From Ciborinia camelliae (Eukaryota > Ascomycota > Leotiomycetes > Helotiales > Sclerotiniaceae), in NCBI GenBank assembly GCA_025890175.1, contig JANPYM010000007.1:248001-312000 (forward strand): a stretch of DNA of 64,000 nt. Reading direction: 5' to 3'. Shown here in pieces: positions 33,683 to 49,944 of the stretch. The position numbers were made by a program, and so were the translations under genes. Each line of letters starts with the position of its first letter. Position 1 is the first letter of the stretch. A model generated the notes under the pieces. That model saw only the letters and a list, made by a program, of their open reading frames with translations, was not told the origin of the DNA and did not search any database.

Positions 33683-36674
33683 TTAGTAATTTTTAAATTA
33701 AATCTAAATATATATTATTTAAATAATTAAATATATAATATTAAAATAAAAAAGAAAATATAAAAAAAAATATTTCTTATAATTATATAATAAATTATAT
33801 AACAAAATCATATAATTTTTATAAATACTATATATTTGGATTTCTTTATTTTATTCATTTTTAATTTTTTATTTCTTTATTATAATTTTGCCAATTTTGT
33901 TAATATATTTAATCTATTAATTAAATTTAAATTTATAATAATTAAAATCGATAAGGTTAAATAATATCTAATAATATTTTGTTTTTATCATAATATTGAT
34001 AAAATTTATATTTTTGTTAATCTATATTATCTTAACAATCTTATATTTTTTATATTTTTGATATAAAACTATAATATTAATTATAAATTATTTTTTTTAA
34101 ATTATTTTTAGTTTAATAATATATTTATAAAATAATTTTGAATTAATATATATAACAAATAGGATCTTTGTATTTAAAATATTATTAATAATATTTTTAA
34201 TAATAAAAATAATATTAAAATTTAATATTAAAATATATAATTTGGATATAAAAATATTTCAAATAATTTTTTTGTATTTAATTAAGAATTAATAAAAAAT
34301 ATTAATTTAATTATATTTATTAATAAAAATAATAATATAATTTATTTATAAAGATATATTATTATTATTTGTAAAAAATATATTTGTAAAAATAATTAAT
34401 TATAAAAATTTTAAATTAAATAATATAAAATTTAGTTTTTTTGAATTATTTTTTATTTATTAATAAAAATATTTATTAAATATTTTAATATTAATATTTT
34501 AAAGATTAATATATTATATTATAATAAATAAATCAAATATAATCTCAAAATAATTAATAATATTAATATATACGTTTTAGGTTTATTATATAACAAATGG
34601 TTTTTTTGTTTTAATATTTTTACAAATCTTTTTTTTGATTTTATATATATTTTTTGGTTTGAAATTTATAAGTTAAAATAAATTAATTTGCTTTTTTTAG
34701 TTTAGTTAAATAATATTGTTATACAAAAATAGAATATTATTGTTAAATTTAATTGATATAATTGGAATTAGTTTTTTTTTAAATTTGATTTTGAAAGTAG
34801 CTTCAATAAACTTTTTCTATTTAAATTTTATAAATATATTATTTATTGTAATCAAAGTATTATTTATTTGAAGTTCGATAATACTAAATTTATTTTTTAT
34901 ATTCGAATATAAAAAACAAAAATTGTATATCAAAATAATTATATCAAATCTTTAAATATAATGTTTATAATAAATATAAAATTAATAATTCCTAACTTTC
35001 AAAATATTATAAAATAATTTATATATTCTTAAAATTATTTTTAAATCAAAATTCATTTTTGTTATTAAAATAATATAAAACAATTAAATTAGTTTTATTA
35101 ATAATTAAATATAAATCTAAATAATATTTTAAATATAAAATTATATATTTCTGATTTTTTTATAAATTATTATTAAAACAAAAAGTATATATTAATTGTA
35201 TTATTATATTATTAAAAATTATATCAAAATTATTGTTTTTTTATTATTATTATAAATTTAAATAATTAATTTTGATTTTTTAAAAACTTTATTAATATTA
35301 AAATTTTTGATTTTGTTTATAAAACAAAAACAAAATATTTTATTTTTAAATAATATTTTATTTTAAAAATAATTTTAAAAATATTTTTTTTTATTAAATT
35401 ATCAATTTTAATATAGCAAAAATTAATATATATTAATATAATAATATTAATTTTAAAGATTTTATCCAAATTATAATTTTACAAAAATATAATTAATTAT
35501 AATTTAATATTTATAATAATATTTAAATAAATAATTAGAATATTTAAAATAATAAATATATTTATAAACTTTAATATATTTATATTAAAAATTATAGTTT
35601 TTATAATATATTAATTTATATAAAATCATAATATTTAACAAAAATCTTTTAATAATAATATAGATAATTATTAATTTAAAATAATAATTTATAATATAAT
35701 TCTAAATCTTTTTTTATAAAATTAGTTTTAAAAAAAAAATTTTTTTATAATAAAAAAGTTTAATCTAAATAATTCAAAATTATATAATTTTGTTTGTTTG
35801 TTAAATAGTATATATCTTTTTATTGATTTATAAAAGTTTTTATAAATTAATTTTTTTTTTTTTTATAATTAATTTAGATTTTTGGTAAACAAAAATATTA
35901 AAATTAATAAAAAAATTATAAATTAAAATAATTAAATTATTATATTTAATTAAAACTTTTTTAATTTAATATTTAATATATAATTTTTGTATAATTAATA
36001 TAGTTTTTTGGATAACTATAGTTTATTATATAATAATTAAAAAAAATATATTATATTTTAATATTTATAAATAAACGTTATATATTAATAGGATTAATAT
36101 AATCCTATTAGATTTTATAATATTATTTATAATCTTTATTATTATTTGAAAAATATATTATTTCAAAAAATTTTTATTTACAAATTCTTTAATAATAATA
36201 TTATACGTTTTTTTAATTAGAATATAATATCATTTAATAATTTTGATAAATTAATATATTTTGATAAATATAAATTTAATATTTATTTTTATATTTATTA
36301 TTATATTAATAAACTTTTTATTAATAAATTATTTATTTATATTATAAATAATATAATCCAAAAGTTTTATATAAATATTTATTTAATAATATCAAAATAT
36401 ATTTTAAATATATTTTATAATTAAATTATTTAATAAGATCGTTATTTAATATTTTATTGCTTTATTAATAATATAAAAAATAAATTTTTTATTAATATAA
36501 AATATATCAATATAAATATAAAAATTATATTTTATATTTTTTCAAAATATAAATTTAAATTTATTGGGGGATTTTTTATATTTTTAATAATATTTACAGA
36601 ATTTAATTAATTATTTAAATATCGTTGAATTATAATTATATCTTATTTAATCTAATATTCTTTACAATTGATAT

Positions 36675-38369
36675 ACAGCTGAATATCCGAATCGATAATA
36701 AAGACATTACAAATCTAATTTGTTTAATATATAAATAAATATTTTATTTAAATAAAATTATATATAAATCTTTTAATAAAGAAATATATATCTATATTTT
36801 CGAATAACAAAGAATTCTTTATATTATAAATTATTTTGTATAAAAATATTTTTAATATTTTTATAATAAATATTAAATCTATTTATATTAATAAAATTAA
36901 ATAAAAATAGAGTATTAATAAAAATAATATAAAATTTTATTATTTTAATTAATAATTTAATTATAATTAAATTAATTAAATTTACTAATTTAATATTAAA
37001 TATAATAAAGATAATATTTATTGTCATAATATTAAATTCTATTTTTATTAATTTATAAAAAATCTAAAATTAGGCCAATCCAATAATTGATTTTTTGATT
37101 ATTTTAATATCAATAATAATACCTTGAAATTCAATATTATCGTAATAAATCTTTATAATTATAAATTTTATTATTAATATATAAACAAATATTTTAATAA
37201 TTAGTTTTTTAACAATTTTCCTATTATTAATTATTAGACTATAAAATATAAAGAATATTTTATTTATATTATTGATCTTAATATTAATAAATAATTGTTA
37301 TATCAATTATAGCTAATTATTCAATAATTTGTTTTTATATTTATCCTTGTTTTTTTGTAATATTAATTATTAGTTTTATCGTTATTATTATAGTTATTTT
37401 TTGGAAAATTGAAAAATTAATTAGGCAAATATTGATTTTAAGATTATAAATAAAATTTTAAATAATAATTTTAATTTAAAAATTTGTTTTAATTTCAATT
37501 AAATTATTCTTTATTATTAAATTATTCTTTATTAAACAATTATTCTTAATTATATAAATCTAAATTTGAATTTAAATTTAGGAAATTTTAATTATATTAT
37601 TTTTAATTATAAGATTTAAAATTAAAACCTTTTCATTTATAATCTTGATTATTATAATTACATTTATTATTATAATTATAATTGTTATTATTTCTATAAA
37701 ATTTGTAATTGATATAAAATATTTTGTTTATTTTATTAAAAACAATAAAATTAATATTTATAATATTAATATTAATAAAATTGATTTTAATAAAAATATA
37801 TTTTAATAATTAAATTTATTTTTATATTTTAATTAATAATTATAAATCATTTTGAAAAGCGATAAATATTTTGATAAACTTTTAATAAATATAAATATAT
37901 ATTAAATTGAATTTATATATTATAAAAAGTTTATTTTGTAATATATTATTATATTATTTGATAAAAAATAGTTTATAAAAAATATTCTAAATTTTTTTAA
38001 ATAAAATTAAAAAGCAATCGTTAATCTTTTTTTTTAAATTTGTAATTATTATATTTTTAAATGAAATCTAAGTTTATTTGTTTTTTGAATTAAAATAATA
38101 TTTAATATTTTTAAAATTGTTTTTAAATATAATAATAAAAACTTTAAACGTTTAAAATTTATTAATATTATTATAATAAAATTGCAACGTTTTATTAATA
38201 AATATATTAAAATAAATTTTTATTATTATTAACAATAATATTAATATTTGATTATATAAATTATAAAAAATAATAAATTTTTGTTAAATATTATTATTAC
38301 TTTCAAAATATTTTATTATATTATTATTATATTTTTTTATAAATTTATTAATATATAATATTAATTTTT
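36675..38369 (+). repeat. 1.7-kb segment, left of gap (first copy)
   Basis: The last ~1,695 bp before the N run. It recurs after the gap from 38380 at an offset of 1,705 bp, apart from one T in a T run near 37351-37357 (7 T here, 8 T in the other copy). Confidence 0.95.
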
Positions 38370-38379
38370 NNNNNNNNNN
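38370..38379. other. assembly gap (10 N)
   Basis: Ten consecutive Ns, a conventional placeholder between joined contigs. It is flanked on both sides by the same ~1.7-kb sequence. Confidence 0.99.
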
Positions 38380-40075
38380 ACAGCTGAATATCCGAATCGA
38401 TAATAAAGACATTACAAATCTAATTTGTTTAATATATAAATAAATATTTTATTTAAATAAAATTATATATAAATCTTTTAATAAAGAAATATATATCTAT
38501 ATTTTCGAATAACAAAGAATTCTTTATATTATAAATTATTTTGTATAAAAATATTTTTAATATTTTTATAATAAATATTAAATCTATTTATATTAATAAA
38601 ATTAAATAAAAATAGAGTATTAATAAAAATAATATAAAATTTTATTATTTTAATTAATAATTTAATTATAATTAAATTAATTAAATTTACTAATTTAATA
38701 TTAAATATAATAAAGATAATATTTATTGTCATAATATTAAATTCTATTTTTATTAATTTATAAAAAATCTAAAATTAGGCCAATCCAATAATTGATTTTT
38801 TGATTATTTTAATATCAATAATAATACCTTGAAATTCAATATTATCGTAATAAATCTTTATAATTATAAATTTTATTATTAATATATAAACAAATATTTT
38901 AATAATTAGTTTTTTAACAATTTTCCTATTATTAATTATTAGACTATAAAATATAAAGAATATTTTATTTATATTATTGATCTTAATATTAATAAATAAT
39001 TGTTATATCAATTATAGCTAATTATTCAATAATTTGTTTTTATATTTATCCTTGTTTTTTTTGTAATATTAATTATTAGTTTTATCGTTATTATTATAGT
39101 TATTTTTTGGAAAATTGAAAAATTAATTAGGCAAATATTGATTTTAAGATTATAAATAAAATTTTAAATAATAATTTTAATTTAAAAATTTGTTTTAATT
39201 TCAATTAAATTATTCTTTATTATTAAATTATTCTTTATTAAACAATTATTCTTAATTATATAAATCTAAATTTGAATTTAAATTTAGGAAATTTTAATTA
39301 TATTATTTTTAATTATAAGATTTAAAATTAAAACCTTTTCATTTATAATCTTGATTATTATAATTACATTTATTATTATAATTATAATTGTTATTATTTC
39401 TATAAAATTTGTAATTGATATAAAATATTTTGTTTATTTTATTAAAAACAATAAAATTAATATTTATAATATTAATATTAATAAAATTGATTTTAATAAA
39501 AATATATTTTAATAATTAAATTTATTTTTATATTTTAATTAATAATTATAAATCATTTTGAAAAGCGATAAATATTTTGATAAACTTTTAATAAATATAA
39601 ATATATATTAAATTGAATTTATATATTATAAAAAGTTTATTTTGTAATATATTATTATATTATTTGATAAAAAATAGTTTATAAAAAATATTCTAAATTT
39701 TTTTAAATAAAATTAAAAAGCAATCGTTAATCTTTTTTTTTAAATTTGTAATTATTATATTTTTAAATGAAATCTAAGTTTATTTGTTTTTTGAATTAAA
39801 ATAATATTTAATATTTTTAAAATTGTTTTTAAATATAATAATAAAAACTTTAAACGTTTAAAATTTATTAATATTATTATAATAAAATTGCAACGTTTTA
39901 TTAATAAATATATTAAAATAAATTTTTATTATTATTAACAATAATATTAATATTTGATTATATAAATTATAAAAAATAATAAATTTTTGTTAAATATTAT
40001 TATTACTTTCAAAATATTTTATTATATTATTATTATATTTTTTTATAAATTTATTAATATATAATATTAATTTTT
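38380..40075 (+). repeat. 1.7-kb segment, right of gap (second copy)
   Basis: Starts exactly after the N run and repeats 36675-38369, then continues into new A+T-rich sequence exactly where the left copy is cut by the gap. This is the arrangement of two overlapping contig ends rather than of a biological tandem duplication. Confidence 0.95.
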
Positions 40076-41809
40076 TTATATAAAAATATTTTATTGTTGA
40101 TCGTTATTATATCCTTAAATATCTTAATAATTATCTTGTTCTCTAAATCCTTTTAATATATATTATTAAAAAAAAAATAAAGCTTAATCTAATAATAAAA
40201 GTTTATTAACTAATTTAAATTATAAAAAAATTATAATATTATTATAATAAATAAAATATTTTATTTGTTTTAAATAAAATATAAAACTACTTTGAAATAA
40301 TATTTTAATTATTTTGTTTTTTATTTATATATAATAATTTTTATTTTATATAAAATTAAAAAAAGTTTAATAAAATATAATTTTAATTAAAATATAAATA
40401 TTTTAAAATTATAATATTTATTTATATTCAAATATATTAAAATTATTAATTTTTTTAATAATGTATATTAATTAATAATAAAATTAATTTTAAATAATAA
40501 TTTGTAAATTAAAATTTTATAAATTTAAATATTTATATTATTAAAAACAATATAAAATATAAAATTATATATTTTTAATTATTATATTTGTAATTGTTAT
40601 ATTAAATTTATTAATATAATGTTTTTTTGTATTATTATATTTCTTAATTATTTCTTATATTTAATTGATAAAGTTGATATTGTTAATTATATAGAATTAT
40701 GATATAAATAATAATTTTATTATAATAATTAATATTATTTTAAATTTTTTGATTTTAATTTTAAAAAAATCCAGTTTTTATTATTAATATTTTGTTAATT
40801 GGATTAAGGCTTGAAATATAAATCCGAATTTGTTTTTTTTGTTAATAAATTTGATTAGTAATTAAAAAAAAATTCAATAAAAAATTTAAAAGTTAAAAGG
40901 TTTTGATTTATATAAATTGAAAATTAATCTAAATAAATTTTTGCAAAAAAGTTTATAAAATATATATATTCTAAAAATAAAATATATAATAAAGATTGTA
41001 ATAAATAAATATAAAAATATAAAATATTATTTAATAAATATAATTAATATATATATATAAAATTGTAATAATAAAATTATTTTATAATATTAAAATTTAA
41101 TATTATTAAAGTTTTGAAATTATATTGAATTTAAAAATATTATAAAATATTTTGGTATAAAATAAATAATCGAAATAATTGAATAATAAATAAAATTATA
41201 CGAAATATTAATTTGGGGATTATTTGATATAAATAATTATAAATAATATATTTTAATTATATATATAATAAATAAAAATGAAAATAAAATTGAAAATAAA
41301 AATAAAAAATTTTATTATAATAAGGTAATAATAAAAAGTTAAAGAAATATATAAATAAATATTTATATTATATTATAAATAATAATATTGGATTTACATA
41401 ATAATATATAAAAATTAAATAAAATTTTATTAATTTTTTTAAATTTAATCTTATTATTCGATAATCTTTATTTTTTCTAATTATAATAGTTAGATAATAA
41501 TTAATATTATAAAAAATAATAAACCTTTAATATTAAATATTAATACAATCTTTTTATTATATTAATTATAATAACATTTTATTTGAAAAAATAATATTTA
41601 AATAAAAGTTTTATCGAAAATTATAAAATATAAATTTGTTTTTTTTGCTAAATATTTTGTAAATCTATTTATACTATAAACAATTATTTATATAATATTT
41701 ATTAAAATTTGATAATTATATTTATATTTCCAATTTTCGAAATAATAATCTTTGAAAATAATATTTAATTAATTTATATATTAATATTAATTAATATTAA
41801 ATTATCTTA

Positions 41810-41972
41810 ATAATATTAAAATATATATAATAAAAAATAATATATTATAAAAATATATAAATCGATTGTAGATCGATTTGCAAGCTTATATACCCGCGGG
41901 GTGCGGGCATATCGGCTGCACGCGGCTATACGCTCCAATGAATCTGCCTTATAGATTCATTGGTATCGCAAC
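41810..41972 (+). repeat. relic repeat copy 2 (G+C retained, strong hairpins)
   Basis: The least mutated patch of the block. It contains a perfect 11-bp inverted repeat, CCAATGAATCT at 41935-41945 and its complement at 41953-41963 with a 7-nt loop; a 7-bp one (AATCGAT/ATCGATT) at about 41859-41877; and a GC hairpin around 41892-41910 (ACCCGCGGGGTGCGGGC). No tRNA or known RNA fold was recognised. Confidence 0.8.
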
Positions 41973-44900
41973 AGATAAAAACTATAATTTTTTTAATATA
42001 TAATTATAAAGCGAATACATTATAAATTTTATATTTTTTTTATAACTTGTTATAGAAAAAAATATGGGGTTTATTCGAAAAGTATTTATACCAATTACAA
42101 CTAAATGTATAAAATTTGTTCGAAAAGCATTTATATCAAATATATAAAATTATAATTGAAATATTTATATTATTTAATTCAAATTATATTATATTGAATC
42201 AAATTTATAATTAAAAATTAAAATTATAAATTTCCTATTTTTATAATTTATATTTAAAATAAAAATTTTTGTTTAATTTTTATAATGATTTAAAAATAAT
42301 ATTATTGTTTTTTAAAGATTTGTATTTATATTATTATTAATTATTTGATATAACTTTTAGAATTTTGTTTTTATATATAAAACAAAAAATTTTAATTTTG
42401 TTTTTTTTTTTTTATTTATAAATTTATAAATATTAATAATTTATTGTTTTTAATTAAAATTGTAAAATTTGAAATAATAAAAACAATCGGATTATTTGTA
42501 ATTTTGTTAATAAAAATCCGAAAATATAATTAAATCTTTTTTAATATTCATTATTTCTAATATTGAAATAAATATAAAATAATTATAATTTATTGAGTAT
42601 AATTTAATAAATTATATTTGTTAAAATATATAATAAAAGATTAAAATCGATTTTATTTTTGTAAAAATTTGAAATGTTGAAGATAATAAATATAATTTTG
42701 TTTAATTGATTTAATTAAAATAATATTAATTAATATTTAATATATTAAATTAATAATATTGTTATATTCGAAATAAACTGAATTTGATAATTTTATTAAA
42801 ATCAAATTAAATATTAAAAAAATTTTTGTAATAATAAATTGTTTTTATTTAATTTTTATTTTATATTATATACTTTTATAGTTTTTATTGTTTTTATATT
42901 ATTTATATAATTTTTTATATAAATAATTTAAAAATGATATTGATTTTTATTAATAATATTAAAATTTAGATTATTATAATTTTTGTTAATAATAATATAA
43001 TATTAATATTTCAATTTAATATTTTGATTTTTAAATCCTAAATTTTTGTTTTATTATAATATATTTTTATAATAATATTAAATATATATATATATTTTTG
43101 TAATAATATTATTAATATCAACAAATATATTTTTATCAAATATCTTTAAACGTTTTATAATTTTAATTATATTCAAAAAATTATTATTATAAAAATTTAA
43201 AATTATTAATAAAATATTGATTTTTTGATTACAATTTGTTTTATTAAATTTGATTAATATTTAATAAAATTCTATAAAAAATTGGTAATTGTTTTGAAAA
43301 AAATTAAAATTATTGATAAATATATTTAACGAAACAGATATATATAATATTTTATTTTGAATATTCTAATTAATAAAATATAATTTTTCAAAATATTATA
43401 ATTCTAGTTTTTTTTGATTTAGGTTAATATAATAAAACGGGATAATATTTAAAAAATATAATATTTAATTAAATATAATTATTCGATATATAAATTTATA
43501 AATGTTTTTAAATAAAAATTTAAATTTTAAAAAATTAAAATTTAATAATTATTTATTTTTTTGTTTTTTAAAAAAGTAATTCAATTTTATATTTATTAAT
43601 TTTAATATAATATTAATTTTCGATATATAATTTATATTATTTAAAAATAAAATTATTTTATTTAAATAAATTAATAAAATTAATCAAAAAAATGTATTAT
43701 TATTTATCAAAATATTATTAATATAATAATATTAAATTTTGATAATTTTTTTGTTTTTATAAATAAATAAAATTGTATATTTAAAATTTTGTATAACAAA
43801 GATTATATAGTTTATATAATAATAATATTTATTTTGATATTAATATTTAATATTAATATATTAAAATTTTATAAAATTAAATAGAAATAATAAAAATTAA
43901 TTAAAATAATATATATATTTTTTTAATATTGATTTTATAGATAAAGTTTAACTTTAAAATTAATATAATTTAATAAAAAAATTAATTAATTATATTATTT
44001 TAATATATAATTTTTTAATAATATTTAATAATATAAATATTATATATAATAATATTGAATTTATAAAATATAAATATTTATAAAATATTTTATTTTTTAT
44101 ATTAATTGTTTTTTATAATATTATTTTAAATAATATTTAATTAAATTTTAAAAAAATCAATTTTTGTTATATAAAAAATAATAAAAATATTTTATTTAAT
44201 TTTTTTTTTAAAATATTATTTATATTTAATAATTATTTTATTTCTTTAAAATTAATATATATTATTAATAATTATTTTAAAATAAAATAATTATTTTAAA
44301 AAAGGTTAATCGATTTAATAAATATATTTAATATTATTTTTAATTTTAATAATAAATAATAAATAATATTATAATAATAATAATAAATTATAAGTTTAAA
44401 ATCATTTTTGATATTTAATATATTTAATAAAGTTTTTGTAAATAATAATTGTAGTGATTAAAATAATTATAATAATTTTATAAAAATTTATATTATAAAA
44501 TTATTTATTAAAATTTCAAATTTTTTAATTATTAATAATTTAATATTAATTAAAAATAATGATAATATATTGATTTTATTATTATTATTATTTTACAAAT
44601 TAAAATTTATAATAAATATATTATTTTTTATTTTTTTTTTATTATTAATATTTAAATTTTAATATTATATTTTATTATTTATAATAAAAAAATTAATATT
44701 AAATAATAAAATTAAAATATTGAAAAATATATTTTTATTTAAATAATTAATAAACTTTTCAATATTTTGATTTTATAATTAATATTATTTAAATTTTGAA
44801 ATATTAAAATATATATATTAATAATTGGGGATATTATATTATTAATTTCATTTTTATTATCATTTTCAAATTTGAAAAATAAATTTTTTTTTTTTTTATT

Positions 44901-47900
44901 ATATATTTGAAAATTATTATAATTATTATTATATTATTATTATTTTTTATAAATAATTAATATAAAAAATTACATTTTAATAATTATAATTAATTTTTAA
45001 TAAAAACAAATAAAATTTTTTGTTCTTCGCATTTTTTTATTATAAATATAATTTAAAAAGTATTTGAAAATAACTAAAGTTTTTTTATATATTATATAAA
45101 AAAAATTTAATTTTAATTTTTAATTTTTAATTTTAATTATATATATTTATTTTTAAAATTTATAATTATAAAAATTTAAAAATAAAAAAAAGAAAAATTA
45201 TAAATATATAAAATTGAAAATAAAATAAATATAAAAAATATTAAAAACTAATAAATAGTTTTTGATATATAAATAAAAACGTTTAATAATATATATAGAA
45301 AATTATTTAATTATATAAAAATTTATATAAGTTTTATTAAAAAATATACAATTAAAATAATTTTTATTAAATATATTATATATAAAAAATAAAAATAAAA
45401 AATTTTTCAAAAATAAAATGAAATATAAATTAAATTTTATTATTTTGTTTATATTAATAATAAATTTTATTTAAATATTGGATAATATTATATATTATTA
45501 TTTAAATTTATATAAAAAATAATATAATAAATAAAATAATTTTATAATTTTATAAAAAATTAATTAATTAAAACAAAATAATTATTTATTAAATTTTCGA
45601 TAAAGATAATATATAATAATTTTATATTTTAAAATTAATTTTAAATTATAATATTTTATTTTTTTTTGTTTTTTTTCAAACTTTTTAATTTTAAATTTCG
45701 AAATATATTATATAAATTTTTTAATTATAATTATAAAAAATATTTTAAAACTATTTTAATAATTAATTAAATTTTATAATTAAATTATAATTATTAAAAA
45801 TAATAATTTTAATTATATTTATAATTTTATTTTTATCAATTTTTTTAAATAATTATAATTTGAAAAAAAACGAATTATAATAATTGGGTTGAAAAAATAA
45901 ATTTTTATATAATTTATAAAATCAATTATTTGATAAAATAAATTATTTATATTTTTGAAAAGATATAATAATTTAAATTTTTAATATTTATAGATATAAA
46001 ATTTTTAAATATTTTATAATTAATATTATAAGACAATATTGATTTTTATAATATTTTTAAATCCAATTTATTATTGTTTTTATTAAATATATTAATTTTA
46101 TAAATTTAAACAAAAATTTAAAATAAAATTAATAATTTAAAATTGAAAAAAATAAAAAAATAAAATAAATGGTAAAGTTAATTGTTTTATAAAATATTAT
46201 TCTTTTTTGATTAAATTATTTAATATTATTTAATTAATTCGAATTATTATATTTTTATATAATTATTTATAACAAAAAAATTTATATTACATAAATTTTA
46301 TTAAAATTATTAATTTTAATTATTAATTGTTATTATAATCCTTCAAATTAAATTGAAAAATTTATTTTAACTAAATATTAAACAATTTAGATTTTTATTT
46401 AATAATAATTTTTTATTTATAAATATTATATATTTTTTTGAAAAAAATATTTATTTAAAATATTATTTATAGTTTAATATATATTATTATAGTTTATATT
46501 TTAATTAATTATAATTTTATTCAATTTAGATTTTAATAATTAACAAAAACAATTAAGAATTATATTTTTTTTTAATTTTATTATAATATTAAAAAATATA
46601 TAAAAACAAATTTTACAATATTAATAATTATTAAAAAATATTTAATTTCAAATTTTAAAAAACAAATTTTAAATTTTGAAGAACAAATTATATATACTTT
46701 TTATAAATAATAATTTTTTAAATGTAAATCAATTTAAACATTAAATTAACAATAATATATCTTTATTAAATTTAAAGCTTTTTGATTATTCAAATATTTT
46801 AAAAAAAAAAAGATTTAATATATTTAAAATATTATAATAAAGTTTTTAAATAAATAAAATTAAAAAAAAAAAAATAAAAAAGTTTATTAAAATTATAATT
46901 TTATTATATAATATTATTTGTTTTGATAATATTATTATAATATTAATAATACAATATATTAATATTATTTAAAAATAATTATTTTAAATTTAGATTAATA
47001 TATATTAAAAACTAAAATAAAAAATAATATTTAAATATATAAAAATTATATAATAAATAAATTGAAAAATCATTTGTTAAGATTTTAAAAATTTAAATCC
47101 GAATTTATAATTTTATTAAACAATAAATTTATTATAATAATATATAATAAATTAAATTAATTTATATTTAATATTATATAATATTATTAATTAAAAACCT
47201 TTAATTTAAATAAATATTTGAAAATAAACTAATATTATATAAAAAATAAATATAAAATATAAATTTTTAAATAATAATTAATTAATAATTAAATAATTAT
47301 TTATATATCTTTAATTATTAAAATTTATACATCAATTTACATTATTATAAATAATAATTAAATAAATTATTAATTAATAACCCAAAAACTATATAATTTA
47401 TTTCTATATTGTAAAATCTTTAATTTAATAAAACAAAATGATTTTGTAATCAAAAAATTAGTATTATTCAAAACTTTGAAAATATTAAAATTATATTAAA
47501 ATATTTTAAAAAAATATTATTTTATAATCAAACCTTTTTCTTTTAAAATTTGTAATTATTTAAATAACAAAAAAAACTTATTAAATATTAATATTTATAA
47601 TTCAAAATTATTATTTTTTAATTATTTTTTTAGTATTTATCATTATCAAATTTAATATTAATTACAAATAAACTAAACTTTAAAATATTATAAATCGAAT
47701 ATTTATAATAAATATATATATAAATTTTTAATATTAAAATAACAATTTAATTAATAAATTAATAAATTAAACTTTTATATCACAAAACTAAATTTAATAA
47801 TCATTTTAAATATAACATTAATAATATCAAGATAAATATTAATTATTATAATTCGAAAATTTATAATAATCTTTAATATAAACTAAAACATTTATTTTAT

Positions 47901-48196
47901 ATTGTATTTTAAATTAATATATATTATATAAATTTTTATATTAAAATATATTATTTCTTTATTTATATTATTTAATTTTATATTGTTTTATATATAAAAA
48001 ATAATAATAAAATCAAAAAACATATAATTCGATTTTCGAACTAAACTATCTCCATCAATTCATTTAAGTTTATATTAAACATTTTATTTAAATCAATTTC
48101 CCTTTTCAGTTTATTAATTTTTTATAATAAATTTCCTAAACTTTATATAACAATATTATATTATTCTTAAATATTAGTTATTATTCAAAACATTTC

Positions 48197-49192
<996 letters not shown>

Positions 49193-49944
49193 ATAGATTT
49201 TTATAATTCAAATATTAATTTGTAAATACATTTCGATTTTTAAATACAACATTTTATTAATTTTTCAAATTTAATTATAATAAATAATTTTGTTATTAAC
49301 AATAAAAAATAATACAATATCAAAATCTAACTTTTTTATATTCGAAATAATAAAACATTAAAATATTATAATATATTTTTTACCTTCAATTAAAAATAAT
49401 AAAGTAAATCAAAAATCAATCAGAAAATCTAATATTTTATATAATTAATATTAATCTTTTTAATTATTTTACAATATAAATTATAATTAATATATAAATA
49501 AAATATATTTATAAATGATATAATAAAATCTAAACCAATCTATATTTATATTTATAATTATAATATTAATATAAATTTAGAATAGATTGTATTATAAATT
49601 TAGATTTCTTTATACAAATTAATTGTACTATACAGATACCTGTATCGATTAATATCAAAATATATAACATTTATCTAATCCCGAGATCAAATTATTTTGA
49701 TTTTTTAGATTAGGTATAAATAATTTATAAATATTTTGTTTTTTTTATTTAAACAATCAAAAAACATTTAATTATTAAAAAAATAAATATTTAAACTTTA
49801 AAATCAAAATAATTCCAAATAATTTATTTTATATTATATAAAAGTTTTTATAGAATCATTATATTATATAAAGATTTTTATATAATATATATATAATATA
49901 AGCTTGTTTATATTATATATATATACTTTAAGTGTAATATATAA
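49193..49944. repeat. A+T-rich RIP-like segment between left arm and island
   Basis: About 750 bp of A+T-rich sequence with no genes; G+C rises abruptly at about 49945. A small normal-composition patch lies at 49625-49710. Confidence 0.75.

Larger units (their letters stand above)
31151..48196. repeat. 17-kb A+T-rich, RIP-like gene-free block
   Basis: The composition drops abruptly to roughly nine-tenths A+T, with TA, AAT and TTA words everywhere. No open frame with coding character occurs. A few patches keep G and C (32770-32900, 33470-33660, 41850-41975). The pattern fits repeats heavily mutated by RIP in Pezizomycotina. No transposase or reverse transcriptase can be read. Heterochromatin, and possibly a centromere segment, is an inference. 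Confidence 0.85.

Noticed and set aside
36824..38732. Two identical 67-codon Ile/Asn/Phe-rich frames at 36824 and 38529
   Set aside because: Chance frames in A+T-rich DNA, duplicated only because of the contig overlap at the gap.
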